In this document: in pieces, positions 20,122 to 31,709 of the stretch
How the letters are laid out: each line of letters begins with the position of its first letter
Position numbering within the stretch: the stretch's first letter is position 1
Source of the DNA: Melieria omissa
Lineage: Eukaryota > Arthropoda > Insecta > Diptera > Ulidiidae
Reading direction: 5' to 3'
DNA length: 64,000 nt
Assembly: GCA_963971225.1 (NCBI GenBank)
Contig: OZ020268.1
Location: 51,820,404 to 51,884,403 of the forward strand
Made by a program: the position numbers and the translations under genes
Notes under the pieces: model-generated
Databases searched by the model: none
What the model saw: only the letters and a program-made list of their open reading frames with translations
What the model was told of the DNA's origin: nothing

Positions 20122-20415
20122 CGGCGTATCGCCTCAGCGCGTTGCGTGTCTGTTGCGCCTTTCGTACAACGTCCTACGACGCCGCATGCGTGGTGGCAGG
20201 CATGGCCCCTATTGACCTGCTGGCAGAAGAGGCGTTTTTGAAGTACGCGGCAATCCTCCAGAATGCATTGACTACGAGAAGCAAACACTGGAGAAGTGGC
20301 AAGAACGCTGGAGCTGAACTCGCGTCCTTATAGCCGACCTGCAGCAGTGGATAAGCAGGACGTATGGGCTGGTAACGATCCGTACTGCGGCGTATGCAAC
20401 AATAACAATAATGCA
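20122..20415 (+). pseudogene. R1-clade LINE ORF2, continuation 3' of the Transib insertion
   Basis: YRLSALRVCCAFRTTSYDAA then CVVAGMAPIDLLAEEA (about 20127-20232) is the conserved segment after the reverse transcriptase in R1-clade ORF2. It is followed in a shifted frame by RVLIADLQQWISRTYG (about 20319-20366). It continues directly from the sequence interrupted at 17890. No RNase H or 3' UTR is recognisable beyond about 20415. Confidence 0.82.
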
Positions 20416-20984
20416 AATAAAGAACAAAAAAACCGCTCTATGCCTATTTTACAAGCTGTGCCCGCTCAGGATCTCTGTCATGAACTTAAACTCATTTCTG
20501 CTTAGGTCCTGAGGATAGAATAGCTGCATTGCATTATCACTCGGTTATCCTTTGAAATGTCTTCGAGAAAATTTGCTGTTACCCAGACTAGTTTGGAGTC
20601 AAACATTTTCGAGATCAGATTGTCGGACATTATGACTATCCTCTTCCTGCTGATATAATTTATTTATTTATTAGTCTATCGAAGCATCTTACAGACTATA
20701 AGAATATGATATAAGAATAACATTAAAAGCTTAAAATTAAAAATTATGAGATAGATAGCATTTTAGAGAGATCTATGTCTAAAGAATTCAGAATGTGGTT
20801 TAACTCAGCCAACACTCTCTTAATAATTAATTTATGGCAAAAACCTCAGCCTGGAAAATTGTGGCCTTATCTCCCAGACTGACTGCCAGCTGGAAGCTGC
20901 TATTAATTATTCCCGTCCCACCTTCAACCTTAAAACCATCAGACCAGACTGATTCTATTGTTGCTTGTTAAGTTTTGTTGGTAA
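20416..20984. other. no gene recognised
   Basis: AT-rich DNA 3' of the LINE remnant. A TTTATTTATTTATT run is at 20659-20672. Possible degraded LINE 3' sequence, not identifiable. Confidence 0.45.
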
Positions 20985-21110
20985 AAATTAAATTTTATTT
21001 AATTTCTGCTGAGAACGCTACCTCGGTTTTCTCTATTTTTTAGTGTTGGCTACTACGGGAAATCGAACCTAGGTCGGTTGTCGCTGTATACTCGAAATCT
21101 TCAATGCATT
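20985..21110 (-). mobile_element. tRNA-derived SINE fragment, minus strand
   Basis: On the minus strand CCTAGGTTCGATTTCCCG matches the pol III B box (GGTTCGATTTCC). It is followed by GTAGTAGCCAACACTAAAAAA, closely like the segment after the B box in the SINEs at 7621 and 42531. The A-box half and the 3' body are missing or decayed. Confidence 0.55.
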
Positions 21111-23339
21111 CAAACACTGAGCGGCGGCGACATATCAGCATTACCATCAGTAATTAGCTCTTTTGCATATACTTTCAGTATATACTTTCAGTGTTATTCA
21201 ATATTTATTTTAATACTTTCATATTATTGCACATACTTGTAATTTTATTCCCAAAATTTCCTTAGTATTCAAATGTTTTAAGATAAAAAACTCAACTGAA
21301 GCATAGACGACTGTAAAATGCTCAATAAAATAGTTGCTAAATCTATGAAAAGCTAACATTGCATATATGCAACGCCATATATGCAGTAAAGGGTTAAGCA
21401 TTTTTGTACATTTCTGCACAAACACACGCAAAGGCCGTGGCATTTCAATTCATATCAATTCGAAAGCGTAAGTATAGTATTTACACAATGCCAACAACAA
21501 CAACAAAAACAACATCGAGTACATGTGCAACATTTCAAATAGAAAACACACTTTTTAAAAGTCGAACTATGTAAAATCGAAAGGTGATGAGAGATATGAA
21601 CGAATGAATGGTTAGACAGACAGACAGACGAACTTATGAATGAACAGACAGACAGACGAACAAGTGAATGAACAAACGGACAGACAGACCAACGAACGAA
21701 TGAATAGACATGAAAACAGTCAGAGGAACGAATAAATGGACAGACAAGCAGACAGACGAACGTATGAATGGGCAGACATGCAGTCAGACAGAGGAATAGG
21801 TGGACAGACGGATAGATAGACGAATGAAAGAATGAACGAATCCGACAGCCAACTGCAACCCACCAACAAGCAAACAAACAAACAAACAAACAAAATGCAA
21901 AGCACACTAGAGCCACACTAGCAACGCGTCCCCTCCCCCTTCTCCGTTTTCCCACCGTTCGCTTCATGCACCCACATGAGCCCGCACTGCCATTGTGCCT
22001 GATTACAAGTGCGAAACGACTGCGTAGGCAGCGGGGGGCGCCCGTCCCAGCACCTCGCATAGCCCAAAAGATGCTGGACGCTGCAGGAAATACGCAACGT
22101 CGACCAAACAAGCATTTGACGGACACACTGCCGGCATGGTAAAGTGTCGGCCGAGCGTGAGCGTGAGCGTGAGCGTGAGCGGTTGTGAAATGTTGACAGC
22201 GCACGGCGGTAGGGGGGCGGGGGGTGGGGGGTGTTGAATAAAGTGAGACGAGGCAAGTTGGGACGTAAACCAAAATCGGTCCATGCGTGTAGTTGGCGAA
22301 ATTTTGAGCGGCAGAGAGGCTGTAGTTGCCAGAGGGATGGGCGCTTTTGGGGTCTGTTTTCAAGGCACTCTGCACAAATTTCAAATGTATGATTGACTCT
22401 GTGTGTGTGTGTGTGTGGTATTTATGCGCATATGTATGTAAGCAGCTACGTGTCGAATGTGTGCATGTGGCTTCGACTGCTATCGTTCGTCAGCACTTTC
22501 ACTTGCGGCAACTTCCGCCGTTCGTCTTGCGCGTCTTCGACCTTAGCATTTTGCTTTATTTCATTTTGAAATTTTAAGCTTTCGCTTGGCCCTCGCTGTG
22601 TTCATGTACGCAGGCTTATACATATCTACATAAATACATATGTGCGTGTGCTTTATGGCTTCGAAAGTGGACGATGGCGACTGGCCAGGGGGAGGACACA
22701 CACACACACAGACCTACACCCACTCATCCACCACCAGGCACCGGCCATTTATTTGCATGTGTACGTGCGTGTAGTTTTGTGCGAGCATGTGTGGTGTGTG
22801 TGTGTGTGTATTTGTTTGTGCATGCAGTTGTATATAATTTTAGAAAATTTACATACAAAATTGAATTGGATCAATAAGTTTGGAAATGCGTGCAGTGTGC
22901 CCCCGCCGAAAAAACGATTCGCAATCAGTTCACAAACGCCGCCAGCACTAAACGCATGACTGCCAAATCAAAATGTGCGCTATTAATGTTATGAGTTTTG
23001 AGGTTAGCGGCACATTTATCAGTTGCATTTTGCAATGTCATGAAAATAAAAATCATCTACATATGTATGTATATACTTATGTATATATGTACTGACTGAC
23101 CGATTCATCAATGCTGAGTGCAAACCTTCGTTAAAAAAATGTGTGCCATGTTTTCACATAAATTTCAACTTTGATTGTTTAATACACAAAAAAAAAACAA
23201 GTCAGTTGTATATCAAAAGTTGAAAACTGGATGAAAAAGTCTATTAGTCTATGTACATATAAAGGTTTGTTCTGACTGACTAACTGATTGATTGACTAAC
23301 TGACCGATTGACTCATTCATCATCAGCCCAAATCGCTAA
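21111..23339. repeat. low-complexity and microsatellite-rich intergenic DNA, no gene recognised
   Basis: 21590-21850 is a degenerate array around GACAGACAGACGAACGAATGAATG; its minus-strand frame gives a spurious Cys/Ser/Val-rich protein. 21876-21894 is (AAAC)n. 22155-22180 is five copies of GAGCGT. 22396-22416, 22697-22711 and 22790-22808 are TG/CA runs. 23040-23110 has ATGTATATAC-like repeats and 23255-23320 GACTGACTGATTGA repeats. No splice-consistent coding region was found. Confidence 0.6.
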
Positions 23340-24290
23340 AGTTAAAGTTCTGGATCCAAAGGGGCTGAGCAAGGGTTAAGGTGCTGCATAAAAAAACCTG
23401 ATTTAGTGGGTCTATAAATTTCGAAGTGGATGAAAATACTTCAAATTAAAAATTATTCGACAGGCATTTTTCAATTTTACGAAATTTTAATTTAATTTTT
23501 CAATTTTACTTCAAACTTAGTTAAATTACTTCAAATGAGAAGTAATTCAACAAATGTTTTTTATTTTTTTTAAAACAAAAGTCGAACGGGGTCAACAATG
23601 GGTTAAAAGTTTTTAGGGAGAAACATAATTTAAGGCTATTTTTGATTTTGGAGTAAACAATGATTTTATTGAATCACTTCAAATGAGAAATAATTAAACA
23701 TGTGTTTTTAATTTTTTTTATCAAAATCTGACAGTCAGTAAACTCACTTCAAATGAAAAGTAATTCAACAAGTGTTTTTAATTTTTTTAAATCAAAATGC
23801 GACAGGGTCAACAATCGGTTAAAAGTTTGTATAGGGAAACATGATTTAGTTTGATTTATCAAACTCAGTAAAATTACTTCGAATGAGAAAATCAATACGA
23901 ATCAAAACCTGAAACCTGGATCAAAAGTTTGTTTACAGAAACATGATTTAAAGGGTTTTTGACTTTAAACTCAGTTAAATCACTTGAAATGTGAAATAAT
24001 TTAACAAACGGTTTTTCGTATATTTTTAAAAGTTAAAAGTTTGCATGCAAAACATGATTTAATGTTTTTTTTGACTTCAACTTCACTTCAAATGAGAAAT
24101 AATTTAAGTTTGAGTGTTTTGAATTTAATTTTTTTTAATCAAAATCTGGGCTAACAATCCTCTGGAAAAAGAGTTAATAATGGGAGGAATAATTCAATAC
24201 GCATTGTTTACTTTATGTTTATCACTCATTAAAATCTGATAAAGGGTTAAGAAAAACATGATTTATTGGGACCAATGACTTCTGACTTGC
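23340..24290. repeat. degenerate tandem array marked by AACATGATTTA
   Basis: About six irregular units (roughly 90-230 bp) repeat the order: AACATGATTTA, GGGTTTTTGACTT, CTCAGTTAAATCACTTCAAATGAGAAATAATTCAACA, TTTTTAATTTTTTTTAATCAAAATCTG, GGGTCAACAATGGGTTAAAAGTTTG. The AACATGATTTA anchor (or a one-base variant) lies near 23394, 23623, 23848, 23940, 24053 and 24256. Non-coding satellite-like DNA. Confidence 0.75.
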
Positions 24291-24439
24291 GTTCAAAGCT
24301 ACCGAGCTCTGCTAGTTTCAAATGAAATTTGTTTTATGTTTCGATTGTTTAACAAAGAAAGACCATTGCAGTCATTTGAATGGGTTTTCATTTTTTAAAT
24401 TTTTGTATTTTCTTAAGTATTTCTATCAACTTTTGCTTG

Positions 24440-24595
24440 ACTTTTATTTTTTTTGTATACAGTTATACAATTAGTTCTACAATTAGTGTTCTACAATTAC
24501 AATTAGCCAAATCCGATGTGTACTTTTCGAGATATCAGCGGATTTAATTTGTAGTGTTTGTAGGTATGAAAAACTCTTTCTAGTGTTGAAAATGT
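24440..24595. mobile_element. truncated inverted copy of the 4217-4441 MITE
   Basis: The right end CTTTCTAGTG and internal blocks GAGATATCAGCGGAT, CTACAATTACAATTAGCC and TGTAGGTATGAAAAAC are inverted counterparts of the MITE at 4217-4441. The flanking tetramer is TTGA instead of TTAA, and the other end is lost in an AT-rich stretch. Confidence 0.7.
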
Positions 24596-27228
24596 TCCTT
24601 TTGGTTTTTATTTAGCAAATTCCCAATCTAATCGATTAATTCGAACTCTGAATGTGTTTTCAACAAACCTAACCTCAAACGAACCTAACCAACTCAATTA
24701 TTCAATCAATATTTAGATCCAAACGCCGCTTTTCCATCATAAACGAATGACTCGATCGAGTTTTGTTAATTTCACAAATATTTTCACAATTTATGTCAAA
24801 ATTATTGGCAGCCATTTGCCAACATTTCAACTATTTGCAAATTATGGCAAAAACCATTGAATTACAAAAACAACTAAACCAATGTTAAAGGCAGAGAACA
24901 ATAAATAATTAAACGACGAATACGCGACTGTGACCAATTAAGCGGCGCCGTTTCACGATTTCTGTGCGTGCAGCGGACTGCAGGTGGCAATCGATACGTG
25001 TTGGCGGTGCAGTGCTAAACCAACAATGCCAAGCAACAATTGTGCTGTAGACAGTACTACAACAACAATATCAACAACAACAACTACAATAGCAGCTAAG
25101 AACAATGTCAGTGAAAACTGTGTAAAGACGAAAGTAAATAGCAATGAAAATTAAAAAGAAAATCAAAGACTGCAATGTATTTGTGTATGTATGTGTGTGT
25201 GTTGGTAATAGCTGAATGCTAGAAATAATGCACAACAGTGGCGTAGATGAAAGGGATATTAAAGAGTGGAGTTATGTCCCATAATACAAGATTTAATATT
25301 ACTTTGGAGATATGTATGTGGCTGAGAAGATTAATTCAGAATGGTGAAAATTTGCTATCAAAAAGGACTTAATGATGTTAACAACAATTGGATTGAAGCA
25401 TTTGTTAAATGCTTGAATTTTATTTCATATTTGTTTTCTTCGTGTCGGAAAAGCCCAGCAAGCGTTCAACTCAGACTCTCAGATATACTTTCATTGTACT
25501 GCGAATTAGTGCTCCCTGTTTTCAAGTATTTTTAGAGAAATCTAAGTAGATCCTGTGGTGCCAAGCAGCTAAGATGGTCGTTTCAGCTAAGATGGTCGCA
25601 TTCTTCACAGTCAGAACACATACATTACTTGGGTCCACCTTTTCATTAGATTAGTCCACAAAAAATGTCTCGTCATTAGATCTCTTCTGAATAGGGACCC
25701 AAGACACTGCAAGAATTTGTTTGAGGTGACAAAAAGTATAGGTTTCGTCCAACTGCTGTCACTCTCTGGTGGGTGGAAGTGACACATTTGCCAACAGTGG
25801 CTTTGATGGACACAGATGGGTGAGCCAGAATAGGCTTAGGGCCAAAAAATACAGCCTCAGAGGTCATTCAAGCTAAGGTGTCTGACACAGATGCATGCAG
25901 TCCTAAGACAAAGAACCATCAAACCCGGCAAAAATTTTTGGGATCTAGTTGATGTTTTAAAAAATTGTATCGGAATTCAATTTGAAAATTTATATATATG
26001 GTACATATACCAATGTCATAACGCCTTGAGACGGACCCAAGAATTTGACTAGCTCGCAGCAACTGAGCTACCTAACAATTGCATAAAGTTAAAAAGTTCA
26101 AAATTAGTTTTTAAATCCTTAAATTTCGACCCACTAAAAATACTTTGGCATTCGTTCTGCACTTCAAACCCTCCCCCTCCCATTGATTTCCAAACCCCCC
26201 CTTCAACTCCTCATGCACTGTGAGCCTTTTCATGCACGCAAACCAACACCACGAAAGGTGTAGCTGTAGGTTGTTCAAGGCGCGGCAACTGTTGCCATTG
26301 TGCGCCGCAACAACAATTCACCGGTCATTTGGTGCGTCTGTCTGCGGTGCCTATCGCTGCGTCAAATTGTTGTAATTTATTATTGCACGCCAAGTTAATG
26401 AGCAACAGGATAAGGCCGCAACCAACAACAAAAACTCTGCAAGTAGAACTCACGCACTCACACAGCGCATCAGAGCATTTGTCGAAAAGTACTCGCATTG
26501 TTGGAAATTTTTAATCCGCAACCGTAATCACAGACAGCCGGCAAACGCGAACTGTAAAGTGCCGTGAAAATGCGCAGGTAGACGTTTGCGTTCGGTTGAG
26601 AAATGAGAAACTGCCACAACAAGGTGAGACGCGATCGAGCGACAAAGCGACAGGAAAATCTCAGAAAAACCTTGCAAGGATTAAGAACACATCCTGGTGT
26701 CTACCTGCGCGCGCACTGCGCAGACAAGTGTTGCTGCCATTCGACGCTGTTATTGCTGTTGTTATTGCTATTTTGTCTATATTCCTTCGTTTTACTCATT
26801 TTACAATGCAGACAGTTGAAGATTTCAGTTTTATGACATGCAAAACTTTGCAATTTTGTTATTGTTGTGTAGGCCTAGCAATGAAATTTACCCTAATAAA
26901 ACGAATAGCCTCGGGCATTTGAAAATTCCACCCAAACGGTTTTGTTTATGGTTTAAGCGAAAATGTTATTAATATAAAAATTTCCAATGTTTTCTTGTTA
27001 AAATTCTAATGTGGCGAACATACAAATTTTCCCTAACTATGGCTGTAAAATTTCAAATAGTAGGCGTGGTAGTAAACAACTTTTTTTTCAATTTATAAAA
27101 TGTTAGTTGTGTCATAAAACATAATTAATCGGTTTAAATAACTGTTAAAAGTTTATGAAAAATACTAAACAAGAATAAATACATTTAAATAACAGCAAAA
27201 AATATGTAGAACATAACAATATATAATT
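24596..27228. other. no gene recognised
   Basis: Intergenic DNA with CAACAACAA runs (25055-25085), a TGTGTGTGTG run (about 25192) and a 19-bp tandem duplication of CAGCTAAGATGGTCG (25567-25597). 26240-26760 is less AT-rich but shows no supported exon. The frame at 26596-26922 lacks any domain. Confidence 0.45.
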
Positions 27229-27475
27229 CTGTGGTCAAAAGCACTAACCGCTTAAGTCGACTTAAGAAGAAATTGAGTTATGGATGTCACCACGTTCCCT
27301 TGACTGTGCTCTACGTGTGTGTAAAATCGGGGAGCTTCTAACTTTAAAATAAAAAAAGTTATTAATGAAAACCTATTCGCATTCCCATAGCGAACACACT
27401 ACGCGCTAAAACTTTAAAGCGAGATTACTCGAAACAGCAATTTACGACTTAGGTGGTTATTGCTTTTGACCACAG
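27229..27475. mobile_element. MITE of an unassigned family, 4-bp AATT duplication
   Basis: 247 bp with inverted ends CTGTGGTCAAAAGCACTAACC and GGTTATTGCTTTTGACCACAG (one mismatch), continuing into CTTAAGTCG/CGACTTAGG. AATT lies directly outside both ends (27225-27228, 27476-27479). Its size, end sequence and 4-bp palindromic duplication match the element at 27759-28003. Non-coding. Confidence 0.8.
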
Positions 27476-27626
27476 AATTAATAAACGGTTTTTTTATTTA
27501 TTAAGTTTCAGTTATGTCGAACTGGAATGAATCGAACATTTTTTTATTTTTTTTATAATTTATTAACTGCTAGTTATGTCATAAAAAAGAATGAATCGAT
27601 TTGAGCAACAATAAAAATACATATAC

Positions 27627-27665
27627 AGTACCGTGCAAAAAGGAATCACAATTAATTTTTTGTCC
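27627..27665. mobile_element. candidate Tc1-like terminal repeat
   Basis: CAGTACCGTGCAAAAAGGAA preceded by TA looks like the terminus of a Tc1-type element. It may be one end of the element whose transposase remnant is at 28470-28975, with the MITE at 27759 inserted between them. A matching opposite terminus was not found. Confidence 0.45.
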
Positions 27666-27758
27666 CATAATTGGCTCAAAATGTACTTAGAGATTTATTT
27701 TTTTTTTGTGGTAGCAGACAACTTCTACATACGTTGTGAACAAATTTTGCAGAAATAT

Positions 27759-28003
27759 CTGTGGCCGTAAGGAATAACAGCCAAAGTCGAGTTAGGACAA
27801 AATTGAGTTATTACCACCATTGCATTCGTCGTATTCAAATGTACTACTACACAAAATTCTATGGCTTTTGCTCATAAAATGAATGTTTTACACCCAAAAG
27901 TCTAAAATTTATCTAGTGTAATCTAAAGCAAATTCAAAAATTAAAAGTGCTCTCCTGAAAACTTCATAAAATCGACTTTGGCTGTTATTCCTTACGGCCA
28001 CAG
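27759..28003. mobile_element. MITE of an unassigned family, 4-bp ATAT duplication
   Basis: 245 bp. The left end is CTGTGGCCGTAAGGAATAAC then AGCCAAAGTCGA; the right end is the exact complement over 32 bp. ATAT flanks both sides (27755-27758, 28004-28007). It is related to 27229-27475 in the first bases (CTGTGG), length and type of target site. Non-coding. Confidence 0.85.
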
Positions 28004-28007
28004 ATAT

Positions 28008-28446
28008 CATGGTTACAACTATTAAAACATAAGTGAAATTCATGTTTAGAAAAACAATTATTATTGATGGGGATAATGCACTGCGACCTAGCAGATCTAT
28101 TGTGCCCCTAAAAAAACAAGTGAAGTCAAAAATGTTTTTAAGTTACATGTTACACCGTGCGACAGCATTTTTCACACTGGAAAAAATCCATATGGGCGTG
28201 AAACTAGAGACCAAACATAGTAATACTGCGTACTCAGTTTTTCATTTCTACATCCTTTGTCAAAATTTTGAAGGGGATACAAAATAAAAAAAAATATAAA
28301 AAATACTTAACCTCGTTAGAATATGAATATCAGATGAAAGAGGAAAGGCTCAAGAATTTAAATAAAACTTATTTTTTATCTGTAAATTTTTATTGAAAAT
28401 TTTACTCCTTTATATCCTTGCAAATTTATAACGAATTTTCTTGAAA
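28008..28446. other. no gene recognised
   Basis: AT-rich; an 84-codon frame at 28033-28287 has no recognisable domain. Possibly 3' sequence of the Tc1-like element to the right. Confidence 0.4.
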
Positions 28447-28469
28447 AGTGAGTACGTTAGAACCCAAAA

Positions 28470-28975
28470 TCTCCTTGATTACGTGTCAAAATTTCATCAT
28501 CTGTGTGGTATGGACTCGAGAAGCCGGTCAATATAGTTTGGATCGATTTGTATTTTGGAAATGCTGGAATAAAATAAGATATTTGTTTAACCTTTTGTCT
28601 GTCCTTTGCTCCTTTTGTCTGTGCGGAACCCATTCTTCGGGCAGCTGAACGAATTGTCCCTCTATACTTCGAGCTTTTTTGTTTGATAATCGCTTTCCGA
28701 GCTCATCCCAAATGTGCTCGATTATGTTCCAGTCAGGAGATTGGCTTGGCCATTCCAAGCGCTGAACTCTTCGCCAATGGATCCATGTCTGTACATCCTT
28801 TGAGCAATGCTTTGCGCCGTTATCGTCTTGAAAAGTGAACGACCGGCCATGAACTCGTCTTGCAAAAGGTAGCATGGTAGTCTCTAGGATATTTATGTAC
28901 ACATGTCTATCCATAATACCTTGAATAATAAAATAAGCACGCCCACACCATACAAGATTCACCCCCGTATTTGTA
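28470..28975 (-). pseudogene. Tc1-type transposase, C-terminal fragment
   Basis: The minus-strand frame (28962 down to 28528) shows the second half of a Tc1-family DDE transposase: GIMDRHVYINILE, TMLPFARRVHG, FQDDNGAKHCSK (second catalytic Asp in QDDN), then WPSQSPDWNIIEHIWDEL carrying the third acidic residue about 34 residues on (DD34E spacing). The N-terminal DNA-binding domains and the first Asp are absent, and the frame changes after KKARSIEGQ. It is inactive. Confidence 0.88.
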
Positions 28976-29135
28976 ATATTTGTTAATATTTCCTTTTAAT
29001 ATTTTTTCATTTTTTCTAACAATGTTTTTAATAATTTTCTGTCAAAAATTTTCTATTTAAAATTTTGTCCTGCTTTAAATGTTTTGGTTATTTTCAAAAT
29101 TTTGTTTGTGTTTAGTAATTTTCTTTTTATATTAA

Positions 29136-29615
29136 CCCATTAAAGCCGGCTACCAGTTCCACCCATACGATTTTGATAAAATTTTAAACACGACCTGGAA
29201 TGGAGCCAAAATGATCAGAAACTTCAGTTTCTATCTCTGCACGTTGCATTGGGTATTTTGTACCCACTAGGCAGCAATGGTAGCTTTTTCCCATACTTTT
29301 TAAAGTGATCAGCTAAACACGTGAACAAAAGATGCATTGTTTACAGGTGAGTTGGGAGGCAGATTTTTGTGAAGTTCTAAGGCCACTACGTTTCGCCACA
29401 TTTTCCACTTCCGGAAAATTCACAATTTTTAGAGTCTGGTAACTCTAACTAGATGACGGAATTTTAGGGTGACCTCCACTAGACTAAGGTAGTTCCATGT
29501 TTACCCCAACCATCCCTATCAATGATATTGAGATATCTCTACCACGAACTTTTCGTTGATTTTTTTAAAAAGTCAATTTTCATGGATAAATTTTTACGCA
29601 TTAGGCAGTAATGGG
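29136..29615. mobile_element. piggyBac-type MITE, TTAA duplication
   Basis: 480 bp between TTAA at 29132-29135 and 29616-29619. The ends are CCCATTA and TAATGGG, with TTAGGCAGTAATGGG at the right and an internal TAGGCAGCAATGG (about 29268-29280). CCC-starting ends in TTAA are piggyBac-like. No coding capacity. Confidence 0.7.
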
Positions 29616-29619
29616 TTAA

Positions 29620-30520
29620 AAAAAAAGTATTATTTGTTTTGCAAATTTTTTTATACTTTTTTAAATTATTGTAATAATTTCCCTTGTTCAATTTTTTTCT
29701 ACTTTCATTATTTTTCTGCCTTCAGTATTATAACATTTTTAAATATATTTTTTTATAAATATTCTTTTTATATATTTTATTTGTTTGTTGTGTACGATTT
29801 TTTTATATGATTTAATTGTTGTAATAATTTCCTATTTACAATATTTCTTCTACTTTTGATATTTTCCTACTTTAAAAATTTGTCTGTCTTTAATTTCCAA
29901 TTTTTAGTATTGTTAAATATTTCTTTTAATTTTTTATAGAATTTTTTATATATTTTAATTGTTGTAATATTTTTACATACATATATATATATTTTTCTAA
30001 TTACAATATTTTTCCCAATTTAGTATTTTCATAATTCAAAAATGATTCTGTCTTCAATACTTTCCTGTTTTTATATTATATACCGAATTTGTGTAATATT
30101 TTTTTTATTTTTTTTGGTCATATTTTTTCATGTTTTTTTAAATACTTTTCTTCATATTTTTAAAAATATATTTAATATTTTTTAATATTTTTTCTATTGC
30201 TTTAATATTTTTCTGTGTTCAATATGACTGACTTTGAATATTTTTCTTTCTTCAATATGTAATATTTCAAAATGTAATATTTTCGTATTTATCTGTCTTT
30301 TTTTTATTTTTTAATACTTTTTTCTATTGTTGTATTATTTGTATGTATTCAATATGACGAAAATTAAATTATTATATAAAATTATTATTAAATTAATTAT
30401 GATGGAAATTAAACAAATAGAAATAAATAGTTTTTTAATATTTTTGGAAACACTCTTTCTATGGTTTTAATATTTTTCTGTTTTCATATGAGTGACTTAA
30501 AATTTTTGTCTTCGATATTT
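29620..30520. repeat. very AT-rich degenerate repeats (AATATTTTT..TTCAATATG)
   Basis: Many imperfect copies of TTTTTAATATTTTTCTGTTTTCAATATG-like motifs. No usable reading frame. Confidence 0.6.
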
Positions 30521-30635
30521 TCACATCGAACCAGACTTATTCCAATTTAAATTTTAGTTTAACTTGACTTTTAGTCATTTGGACCCAACTTGAATGGAGA
30601 ACTAGAGGCTACGAGTATTAATTCGTGTCTCTAAA

Positions 30636-30678
30636 GTTATAAGTTATAACTTATATATATTATATTATAACTTATAAC
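30636..30678. repeat. perfect 14-bp inverted repeat (AT-rich hairpin)
   Basis: GTTATAAGTTATAA and TTATAACTTATAAC are exact complements separated by 15 bp of TA-rich sequence. Confidence 0.75.
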
Positions 30679-31709
30679 ACTCACATTTGTGATGACACAA
30701 AAATTCAACACAGCGTAGCAATGAAAACATCAGTTTCTTTATCATATTTTCTTATACATTTCTATATTTTCACTATTAATAGGTAGTTGTGAAAATGTTG
30801 GCTTCTAATGATTGGCACATTAAAAGACAATTCTCCCAACTTGTACCTGTACACACGGTTACCGCAATAGGTAGCTGACCTTTGCGTGACTTGTGGAGCT
30901 TCTGACCAAACTGCATTCAGGCAAATGCTACAATCTGAAGAAAGTGCCATTTTTCTGACGTTTTTATGAATGATTTCTCTCATTTGAAATGCTCGAAATG
31001 CATGAAAATGTCTACCTTTGTTATTACGCTGCGGTTTGTAGGTGTCTCACACAATAAAACGTTCAATGGCGCCTAAAGTGAAATAAAGCAAACATTTCCT
31101 TTGTGATTAGGTCAGTTTTATATGATTCTGCGATTATCTTCCATGAAACGTGGGACTAATTCATGAAGCAAAGTTTGGTGTGTTGAACATTATAGATTCG
31201 ATTAGGGTCAGTTGGTGGAGCAACCTTCTTCTGAAAAACCAAAGAGATGGGAGAGTATCACATTAAAACAGCACAATTGCCGCGGCGTCCCAACACAAAC
31301 CTGTCATCTTTCTGACTCTTCTAAGTTGTAACAATTCCAAAAAATATTACAAAAAGTTATATTCATTTATTTTTTTATAACCATAAGCACATTTCTTCCT
31401 TAAAATAATATAAAATCAAAACAAAAACACTAATTTTAAGCAATAAATTAAAAATAATAATAAAACATTTTCCAACATTGTTCGTGAAATCTCACTTTTC
31501 AACACAACACACTCCGAACACTCTGTCAGTCAACCAAAAAGACGACATTAGATAATCAAAAATACATGAAAACCAAAATCAGTAACTTGAATTAATAAAA
31601 AAAATGAAAAATTTTAAATAAGAACCACTTATCGTTTTATTGAAATTCATTATTTTGAAATTACAAAATATTTGTCACAACGTTGAGCCACAAGACAAAA
31701 ACACATTCA
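30679..31709. other. no gene recognised; upstream region of the CAP gene
   Basis: AT-rich DNA leading into the CAP-protein gene. The 73-codon minus-strand frame at 30762-30983 (with CSICLNAVW) has no family I recognise. No clear core promoter can be fixed. Confidence 0.4.

Noticed and set aside
21455..22384. 309-codon minus-strand frame rich in Cys, Ser, Val and Phe
   Set aside because: Most of it is translated from the GACAGACAGACGAACGAATG low-complexity array and adjoining microsatellites; other frames there are also open, as expected for such repeats.
30762..30983. 73-codon minus-strand frame with CSICLNAVW
   Set aside because: Too short and isolated; no family recognised and no neighbouring exon.
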